Assembly: GCA_943367595.1 (NCBI GenBank)
Contig: CALRJS020000008.1
Span: 1 to 64,000 of the forward strand
Direction of reading: 5' to 3'
DNA from: MW101C3 sp943367595
GTDB lineage: Bacteria; Cyanobacteriota; Cyanobacteriia; PCC-6307; Cyanobiaceae
Length of the DNA stretch: 64,000 nucleotides
Under the pieces are notes generated by a model. That model saw only the letters and a program-made list of their open reading frames with translations. It had not been told where the DNA came from and made no database searches. Shown here one piece after another: positions 58,796 to 64,000 of the stretch (its first letter is position 1; each line of letters opens with the position of its first letter). The translations under genes and the position numbers were made by a program.

Positions 58796-59437
58796 TCACC
58801 GCCGCCACAAGCCCAGCCACTCATGATCGCGTGGCTGCCCGTTGCGGCCATTGGCGGATCCCACAGCCGCTTCCCAGCAGGCCTTGCTGAAGCCTGCCTG
58901 CTCGATCTGCCGGGCCAGGGCGCCGGCTTCGGCGCCATAGGGCGGCCCGCCCGGTCGCGGATGACACCAGAACAGACCCAGCAGCCAGCCGCCGGGGGCC
59001 AGCAACTCCCGCACCGTGGTGAGGTAGGTGCTCCGCTGCGAAGGATCAATGGCGCAGAAGCAGGTGTGCTCCAGCACCCCTTGAAGGCTGCCGGGCGTCA
59101 GCCCTGCAGCGGCGAGCGCCGCAGGATCGAACAGGTCGGCCTGCAGCCATTGCAGCGCGGGACCGCTGCCGTGCAGCCGCTCGGCCTCTGCCAACGCCGC
59201 TGCGCTGAAATCGAGGCCCACCGCGGCGAAGCCGGCGGCGGCGAGCAGGGCCGCCTCGTGGCCGCGCCCACAGCCGGGCACCAGCACCCTCCCCGGAGAT
59301 TCTGGAGCCAGCGTGTGGTGCTGCAGAAACGCCTGCAGCGGCGGCGCCGGCTGACCCAGCTCCCAGGCATCGGTTCCCTCCCGGTAGCGATGGTCCCAGG
59401 CCAGGGCACCCCCCTGTGGCGGCTTGGGCGGGCTCAT
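58796..59437 (-). CDS. SAM-dependent methyltransferase, TPMT-like
   Basis: The 213-residue enzyme begins with ALAWDHRYREGTDAWELGQPAPPL, a thiopurine-methyltransferase-like N-terminus, followed by motif I GRVLVPGCGRGHEAALLAAAGF, LDFSAAAL, LQADLFD and LEHTCFCAIDPSQRSTY. This type often methylates thiols, halides or metalloids. The stop is 8 bp before folP and the start overlaps the previous gene as ATGA. The natural substrate is unknown. Confidence 0.85.
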   Translation of the reverse strand: MSPPKPPQGGALAWDHRYREGTDAWELGQPAPPLQAFLQHHTLAPESPGRVLVPGCGRGHEAALLAAAGFAAVGLDFSAAALAEAERLHGSGPALQWLQADLFDPAALAAAGLTPGSLQGVLEHTCFCAIDPSQRSTYLTTVRELLAPGGWLLGLFWCHPRPGGPPYGAEAGALARQIEQAGFSKACWEAAVGSANGRNGQPRDHEWLGLWRR

Positions 59438-59646
59438 GGCCCCGGCTCCTCCAGCACGGCCTCGATCCGATCAGCGAGCTGCAGGCAGCGATCCATCTCC
59501 TCCCACAGCAACTCCCGACGCATGGCATCCACCGTGTAGGAGCGATGGTGCAGGTCGCGCGCCTGGTAGCGGAGAGCATCGCGGATGCGCCGCCATTCAT
59601 CCGGAAGCAGGGGGAAGGAAAGGGTGCTCATCACGTCGTCATTCAT
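59434..59646 (-). CDS. Small conserved hypothetical protein, 70 residues
   Basis: The mostly helical product contains FPLLPDEWRRIRDALRYQARDLHHRSYTVDAMRRELLWEEMD. There is no membrane segment or known motif. The ATGA overlap with the methyltransferase gene supports it as real. Met5 could also be the start. Confidence 0.65.
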   Translation of the reverse strand: MNDDVMSTLSFPLLPDEWRRIRDALRYQARDLHHRSYTVDAMRRELLWEEMDRCLQLADRIEAVLEEPGP

Positions 59647-60083
59647 GCCATTGGTTGTAGGAAAGACCTCTGTTTCCAGGTGAATTCTGTGTAGCGACCC
59701 TGCGCGGTTGCTGCTGGAGCCAAGCGCTCACTGCCAGTGGGTTTTAGCTCCACCGTTGTAGGCCGTGGGCCGTCCTGAGTATTTCTGCTTGCGCGCTTCA
59801 CATGTCGTGATGTAGAGCATGAAGCTTGATGTCGGGCCTTCCTGGCGACCGCAGTGGTGCCGGGGTCACCGTAGGGTCGTGCAGGGAGCAGAGCGTTCGC
59901 CTCAGCCATTGCTTTGATGTTGGCGTTTTTTCCTCCATGTCCGCCACAAACATGCCTCGGGCTCATGGCAGGGTTGAATCAATACAGTGGCCTGCGGAGC
60001 GCAATGCCGCCGAGGAGAATGCCCCCACGGCCCTTGTGGTACGGCCTCCCCAGGGAGTGTCCCCCGCCTGAGGTTTTCATGAG
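59647..60083. other. Gene-free 440 bp upstream of the leader of the 60207 gene
   Basis: The stretch has lower GC than its neighbours and several overlapping short frames on both strands that lack family-like sequence or ribosome sites. I see no tRNA or known RNA. The word TTGAATCAATAC near 59983 is a weak promoter-like candidate. It may contain the promoter of the gene at 60207. Confidence 0.5.
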
Positions 60084-60164
60084 GGATGGCCACGTGGTTG
60101 AAAGCGGTTAGTTGAGAGGCCATCCAGCCAAAGCGCGACGGATGGCAGGCGGTAAGTCTTTTTT
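60084..60164 (+). promoter_or_regulatory. Candidate attenuator: two mutually exclusive stems and a T-tract
   Basis: GGATGGCC (60084-60091) can pair perfectly with GGCCATCC (60118-60125). The latter's GCCATCC (60119-60125) can instead pair with GGATGGC (60140-60146), which is followed 12 bases later by TTTTTT (60159-60164). The central segment cannot join both stems at once, as in a transcription attenuator or riboswitch expression platform. The gap between the second stem and the T-tract is longer than ideal, so termination strength is doubtful. Confidence 0.45.
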
Positions 60165-60170
60165 CTCATC

Positions 60171-60186
60171 CACGCCAGTTGGCGTG
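60171..60186 (+). promoter_or_regulatory. Perfect inverted repeat just before the ribosome site of the 60207 gene
   Basis: CACGCCA-GT-TGGCGTG has seven-base arms. It ends eight bases before the AGGAG at 60194-60198. It could be an operator or an RNA hairpin beside the ribosome site. Confidence 0.5.
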
Positions 60187-60206
60187 AATCCCCAGGAGTT
60201 CACCAC

Positions 60207-60482
60207 ATGACCGAAGCGCGCGCGGCCAATCTCACCGTTGGCGAACTCGAAGCGAATTATCATCTCTATTGCAAGGCACTCCGCATCCTGGTGAGAGAGG
60301 GAAAATCCCTCGTCAAAATTCAACGAACCGTCTGCTGGGATCGGCTCGAAACCATCTTTCACTGCTATCCCTCCCGCTATAAGTCGCCCGATTACCTTTA
60401 CGTGCTGCTGAAGCGGGAATACGGCGACCTGCCCAACAACGGCTCGCTCGGCACTACCGGCTCCCCCGCTCCCAGCACCTGA
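60207..60482 (+). CDS. Small conserved-looking protein, 91 residues
   Basis: The product begins MTEARAANLTVGELEANYHLYCKALRILVREGKSL and continues with KIQRTVCWDRLETIFHCYPSRYKSPDYLYVLLKREYG, a compact helical sequence rich in Tyr, Lys and Arg. A Gly/Ser/Pro tail ends it. AGGAG (60194-60198) at a good distance supports the ATG. Codon use is less GC-rich than that of its neighbours. The unusual leader upstream suggests regulated expression. I recognise no named family. Confidence 0.68.
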   Translation: MTEARAANLTVGELEANYHLYCKALRILVREGKSLVKIQRTVCWDRLETIFHCYPSRYKSPDYLYVLLKREYGDLPNNGSLGTTGSPAPST

Positions 60483-60809
60483 TCCTGATCTTCGGCTGGT
60501 TAGCACCAGTTAGCGCGTTGCTGCTCCCTGCACGCAAACCTGCAGGGTTGGCGAGCGCCAGCTCTTTAGCAACTGTGGCTTCCTGAGCCGTTGCTCGAAG
60601 TTGTACGACTGGCACTGCTGTGGCCTGGGAAGCATTGGCTAACGCTGCAGTGGCTTGGCCTTCCGTGGCTTGTGAGCCTGCGGTGGCTTGCACTGCCGTG
60701 GTGTGGGCTGCAATGGCAATTCCGCAAGCAACTGTCGCCGCGACCCCTTCAGGCCGTAAGCGGCGCAGCGATCCGGAACGGCCCGAACCCGAAGCCCCCA
60801 GGGCGGAGC
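60483..60809. repeat. Degenerate GTGGCTT/GCACTGCCGTGG repeats between the 60207 gene and tpiA
   Basis: No gene is supported in this 327-bp space. Words such as GTGGCTT and GCACTGC(C/T)GTGG recur between about 60615 and 60705. Both strands have open frames that encode Ala/Thr/Val-rich low-complexity sequence without a family-like start, so I treat them as repeat by-products. Confidence 0.6.
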
Positions 60810-61550
60810 TCAGATCGTGACCGGCACGCGGTACTGGGCGATGCGGGCGAAGCTGATCGGGTCGAGCGAAGCGCCCCCCACCAGCACGCCGTCTATGTCG
60901 CTCTGTGCCATCAGCTGGTCGATGTTGTCGGCTTTTACGGAGCCGCCGTACTGAATCACCACATCCGGGTAGCCCACCCAGCTGCGGATCAAGCCGCAGA
61001 TGCGGTTGGCTTCCGCGGCGTCGCAGGTCTTGCCGGTGCCGATCGCCCAGATCGGCTCGTAGGCCACCACCATGCGGCTGGGATCGAGATCCTCCAGGCT
61101 CTGCTCCACCTGGCGGCGGATCACCCGCTCGGTCTCGCGTGCGCTGCGCTGGCTGTCGGTTTCGCCCACACACACGATCGGAATCAGGTCGGCCGCCTGG
61201 GCGCTGAGGGCGCGGCGGTTGATCTGCTCATCGCTCTCGGAGTGGTACTTACGGGGCTCGCTGTGGCCCACGATCGCGTACGACACACCGTGCTCCTTGA
61301 GCATGTCTGCCGAGATGGAGCCTGTGTAGGCGCCGCCGTTGTCCCAATGGACGTTCTGGCTGGAGAGCTTGATGTCGCTCCCTGCCAGGGCTTCGCTCAG
61401 CGCGGCGATGGCGGTGAAGGGCGGCGCCAGCACCACCACCCGATCATCGGGAAGATCGGCCATCAAGGGCACGAAGCTGCCGGCGTAGGCCCGCGCCTCT
61501 GCACAGGTCATGTGCATTTTCCAGTTGCCTGCAATCACCGCCTTGCGCAC
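60810..61550 (-). CDS. tpiA: Triosephosphate isomerase
   Basis: TpiA interconverts DHAP and GAP in glycolysis and the Calvin cycle. The substrate Lys is in IAGNWKMH, the catalytic His in YAIVGHSEPRKYH and the catalytic Glu in VVAYEPIWAIGTGK; the phosphate loops IQYGGSVK and LVGGASL follow. The frame extends to 61619, but GTG 61550 (VRKAVIAGNWKMH) is the family start and gives 246 residues. The small S4 gene ends 29 bp upstream. Confidence 0.96.
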   Translation of the reverse strand: MRKAVIAGNWKMHMTCAEARAYAGSFVPLMADLPDDRVVVLAPPFTAIAALSEALAGSDIKLSSQNVHWDNGGAYTGSISADMLKEHGVSYAIVGHSEPRKYHSESDEQINRRALSAQAADLIPIVCVGETDSQRSARETERVIRRQVEQSLEDLDPSRMVVAYEPIWAIGTGKTCDAAEANRICGLIRSWVGYPDVVIQYGGSVKADNIDQLMAQSDIDGVLVGGASLDPISFARIAQYRVPVTI

Positions 61551-61579
61551 CGCCTTCTCTCGCTGAGGTGCCCAACAAC

Positions 61580-61765
61580 CTAGGCCGAGGGGGGTACCTC
61601 CAACGCAATGCCCTGCCACTCCACGCGGTCGCCCGCCAGCAGCTGCCGGCCGCGACGCAGCTCAACGGCGCCGTTCACGCGCACCTCGCCGTTCTGCACC
61701 CGCAGCTTGGCCTCGCCGCCGGTGGCCATCACGCCCTGCCATTTGAGGAACTGGTCGAGCCGCAC
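61580..61765 (-). CDS. Small S4-domain RNA-binding protein (YbcJ/YaaA-like)
   Basis: The 61-residue product VRLDQFLKWQGVMATGGEAKLRVQNGEVRVNGAVELRRGRQLLAGD is almost entirely an S4 RNA-binding domain, as in the short YbcJ and YaaA families. It probably binds rRNA or tRNA. GTG 61765 fits the family N-terminus; the longer open frame overlaps the divergent ABC transporter gene. It may be co-transcribed with tpiA. Confidence 0.85.
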   Translation of the reverse strand: MRLDQFLKWQGVMATGGEAKLRVQNGEVRVNGAVELRRGRQLLAGDRVEWQGIALEVPPSA

Positions 61766-61803
61766 CCAGGGAGACGCCGAAAGGGCGCTGATAAGGTTCG
61801 CCG

Positions 61804-63543
61804 ATGCTCGCACCCCCACCGGCCGGTTTTCGCGGGCTGCTGCCGCTGCTCGGGCCCCATCGCCGCAATCTGATCGCCGGCGGGGTCTGCATGGTGATCT
61901 TCGTGGCCTGCTGGCCCCTGCTCGCCTGGCTGGCCGGCCAGCTGATCCCCGCCATCGGCGCCGGTGATTTCCCGGCGGTGCTGCGGGCCATCGGCCTGGC
62001 CCTGCTGGTGTTTCTGGTCCAGAAGCTGGCACAGTTCGGCCAGGACACCCTGCTGGCCTCCCCGGCCCTGCAGGTCGGCCAGGCGCTGCGCAGCCAGCTG
62101 TTCGCACGTCTGCAGCGCCTGGAATTCGCCTCCCTGGAGAAACTCTCCGCCGGCGATCTCACCTACCGCCTCACCGAAGACGCCGACCGGGTGGCGGAGG
62201 TGATCTACAAGACGATTCAGGACACCACCCCCAGCCTGCTGCAGCTGATCGTGGTGTTCGGCTACATGGTCTTCCTCGATTGGAAGTTGTCGCTCGCCAC
62301 CCTGTTGCTGGCGCCGCTGGTGGCTGTGCTGGTGAGCGCCTTCGGAGCCAAGGTGATGGGCGCGGCCGAACGCAGCCAGAAGCAGGTGAGCGAGCTGGCC
62401 GGCCTGCTGGGAGAAGCGATCAGCGGCCTGCCCCTGGTGCGTGCCTTTGCCGCCGAGGCCTGGTTGCAGCAGCGCTTCGAGCAGGAGATCGATCTGCACC
62501 GCCGCGCCCGCTATCGCACCATGCGCCTGCTGGCGCTGCAGCATCCGGTGGTGGGCTTCATCGAAGCGGCCGGCATCCTCTCGGTGCTGCTGATCGGTGC
62601 TTCGCGTATTCAGGCGGGCGGTCTCACCAGCCAGGGCTTCAGCAGCTACGTGGCGGCTCTGCTGATGCTGATCGATCCGATCTCCCACCTCACCACCAAC
62701 TACAACGAACTGCAGCAGGGCCAGGCCTCACTCAAGCGGCTGCGGGCGATCGAGCGGGAGCCGATCGAACCCCCCGACGATGCCGGCGCCCTGCCCCTGG
62801 GCCCGGTGCGCGGGGAGGTGCGCCTGGAGGGGGTCTGGTTTGGCTACGACCCCGAGCGGCCTGTGCTGCAGGGCCTTGAGCTTTGCGCGGCGCCCGGTCA
62901 GCTGGTGGCGCTGGTGGGACCCTCCGGCGCCGGCAAGAGCACGCTGTTCTCCTTGCTGCTGCGCTTCAACACCGCCCAGCGGGGGCGGGTGTTGCTCGAC
63001 GGCCAGGATCTGGCCCGCCTGCGTTCCGGCGACCTGCGCCGTGCCGTGGCCCTGGTGCCCCAACAGAGCAGCGTGTTCTCCGGCACGGTGGCCGAGGCGA
63101 TCCGCTTCGGCCGTGAGGCTTCCGATGCGCAGGTCCGTCAGGCCGCCGCGCTGGCCAATGCGGCCGGCTTCATCGAGGCCTTGCCCGGCTCCTACGACGC
63201 CCGCATCGAGGAGCGTGGCAGCAATTTCTCCGGGGGGCAGCTGCAGCGCCTGGCGATCGCCCGGGCGGTGCTCGGCGATCCGGCGGTGTTGCTGCTCGAT
63301 GAAGCCACCAGTGCCCTGGATGCGGAGGCGGAGGAGGCGGTGCAGATGGGCCTGCGCCAGGCGATGGCCGGCCGCACCGTGCTGGTGATTGCCCACCGCC
63401 TGGCTACGGTGCAGGAGGCTGATCAGATCCTGGTGCTGGAGTCGGGCAGCATCGTCGAGTCGGGTAGCCATGACCAGCTGATGGCCCGGGGTGGGCGTTA
63501 CCGCGAGCTGTGCCAGCGTCAGCTGATCCGCGTGGCGGCCTGA
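61804..63543 (+). CDS. ABC transporter, fused permease and ATPase (MsbA-like)
   Basis: The 579-residue half-transporter has a six-helix export domain (residues about 15-310) with the coupling segment FASLEKLSAGDLTYRLTEDADRV. The nucleotide-binding domain shows Walker A GPSGAGKSTLFSLLL, Q-loop ALVPQQSSVFSGTV, signature NFSGGQLQRLAIARAVL, Walker B VLLLDEATSALD and H-loop IAHRLATV. It would act as a homodimer exporting a lipid, peptide or drug. No accessory genes identify the substrate. The plant and cyanobacterial TAP-like group is a possible relative. Confidence 0.93.
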   Translation: MLAPPPAGFRGLLPLLGPHRRNLIAGGVCMVIFVACWPLLAWLAGQLIPAIGAGDFPAVLRAIGLALLVFLVQKLAQFGQDTLLASPALQVGQALRSQLFARLQRLEFASLEKLSAGDLTYRLTEDADRVAEVIYKTIQDTTPSLLQLIVVFGYMVFLDWKLSLATLLLAPLVAVLVSAFGAKVMGAAERSQKQVSELAGLLGEAISGLPLVRAFAAEAWLQQRFEQEIDLHRRARYRTMRLLALQHPVVGFIEAAGILSVLLIGASRIQAGGLTSQGFSSYVAALLMLIDPISHLTTNYNELQQGQASLKRLRAIEREPIEPPDDAGALPLGPVRGEVRLEGVWFGYDPERPVLQGLELCAAPGQLVALVGPSGAGKSTLFSLLLRFNTAQRGRVLLDGQDLARLRSGDLRRAVALVPQQSSVFSGTVAEAIRFGREASDAQVRQAAALANAAGFIEALPGSYDARIEERGSNFSGGQLQRLAIARAVLGDPAVLLLDEATSALDAEAEEAVQMGLRQAMAGRTVLVIAHRLATVQEADQILVLESGSIVESGSHDQLMARGGRYRELCQRQLIRVAA

Positions 63544-63673
63544 GCAGATCTCCCTGATCGCCGGATCCGCTGGATCGCTGGGCTCAGGCCTGGTGGCTGG
63601 GCTCAGCCCATTTGCCTGGCGCAGGCCCGGCTCTTCGTCCCACCGCCGCTCGCTCCCCCTCGCACCGCCGGCC

Positions 63674-63973
63674 ATGACCGATCAACCTCTGTGGGAATAC
63701 CGGGTGATCCACATCAACCTGGAGAGTGGCAACCCTCCAGACCCCCCCAGCGCGGAAGCGGCCAGCGAGCGGCTGCGAGGTGCCCTGAGTCCGGAGTTCA
63801 TCGCCAGCGAGTTTCCGGAGTTCTACGGCGCCCCGCCGCCGCCGCGCCATCCGGCCGGCCAGCTGCAGTTCTTCCTCAACCTGCTGGGCGCGGAAGGGTG
63901 GGAGATGGTGGAAGCCTCGCAGGTGGGACCCCTGCTGATGTTCTTCTTCAAGCGGCGGCGCCAACCGGCCTAA
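63674..63973 (+). CDS. Conserved cyanobacterial protein of unknown function, 99 residues
   Basis: From ATG 63674 the product begins MTDQPLWEYRVIHINLESGNPPDPPSAEAASERLRG and ends LQFFLNLLGAEGWEMVEASQVGPLLMFFFKRR. The WEYRVIHIN and LGAEGWEMV blocks match the pattern of small DUF4177-like proteins (WEYKV plus LN-x-x-G-x-EGWE). The upstream extension to 63593 is not family-like. Function is unknown. Confidence 0.75.
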   Translation: MTDQPLWEYRVIHINLESGNPPDPPSAEAASERLRGALSPEFIASEFPEFYGAPPPPRHPAGQLQFFLNLLGAEGWEMVEASQVGPLLMFFFKRRRQPA

Positions 63974-64000
63974 ATTGGGCGATCCCCTCCGTGCTGGCTT

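Noticed and set aside
60084..60206. Glutamine (glnA/downstream-peptide) or cobalamin riboswitch
   Set aside because: I looked for the conserved core sequences of these cyanobacterial riboswitches and did not find them. Only a generic attenuator-like architecture remains.
60454..61173. Minus-strand frame upstream of and across tpiA
   Set aside because: Most of it is the wrong frame of tpiA, and the rest is Ala/Thr-rich repeat translation.

Overview
The window is chromosomal DNA from a high-GC unicellular cyanobacterium, most likely a freshwater or brackish picocyanobacterium of the Cyanobium/Synechococcus group. The lineage call rests on chlH (Mg-chelatase H subunit), a high-light-inducible protein, a clpR-clpP3 pair, the DUF3038-DUF4335 pair, DUF2949 and DUF4359 proteins, a lumenal-type pentapeptide-repeat protein, and the order miaB-ddl-ftsQ-ftsZ-panB-hemW. 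Nearly all genes are housekeeping genes, packed tightly on both strands, with many ATGA, GTGA or TTGA start-stop overlaps.

1-6.9 kb: the tail of an IS1595-type transposase abuts a D-lactate dehydrogenase gene that has lost its 5' third. A cysteine/cystine lyase-like PLP enzyme, aqpZ, murE, a glutaredoxin-like gene, yidD, rpsD with its terminator, and trpC follow. 7-11.8 kb: a large secreted-type protein with a C-terminal DUF4114 domain sits, with lower GC, between trpC and lpdA. Next come a SPOUT RNA methyltransferase with low-complexity insertions and a conserved 82-residue protein. 11.8-16.8 kb: tRNA-Leu(CAG), murA, tRNA-Leu(CAA), argD, folC and a pentapeptide-repeat protein. 16.9-22.5 kb: a minus-strand group with a GlcD-like FAD oxidase, a CodA-like amidohydrolase, a DUF4359 protein, then a DUF1611 (DgcN-like) gene and a dipeptide epimerase that together resemble a D-glutamate recycling pair. 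tRNA-His lies on the opposite strand and its terminator falls inside the DUF1611 coding region.

22.6-30.4 kb: miaB, ddl, a membrane-anchored small protein, ftsQ, ftsZ, panB, hemW. 30.5-36.6 kb: a PIN-TRAM membrane protein, clpR, clpP3, ilvC, an MFS-like protein and cbiB/cobD. 36.7-44.2 kb is the most accessory-looking stretch: a polyprenyl-phosphate sugar transferase, a roughly 220-bp array of 17-bp repeats, a GT4 glycosyltransferase, a diguanylate cyclase with lower GC, and a run of small lineage-specific genes. 44.2-52.7 kb: an EnvZ/OmpR-type two-component pair, an EF-hand protein, small conserved cyanobacterial proteins, apt, a UbiH-like hydroxylase and an HLIP gene. 52.6-64 kb: dapB, chlH, folP, a methyltransferase, tpiA, a small S4-domain protein, an ABC exporter and a conserved 99-residue protein.

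Two themes stand out. First, simple repeats are widespread, both between genes (17-bp array, CAG-rich tract, 18-bp units behind ftsZ) and as in-frame low-complexity linkers inside otherwise conserved enzymes. Second, a few intergenic regions hold possible regulatory RNA or DNA structures, notably two mutually exclusive stems followed by a T-tract upstream of the small gene at 60207. I see no CRISPR array, phage region or rRNA operon. All identifications come from reading motifs by eye; no database search was run.
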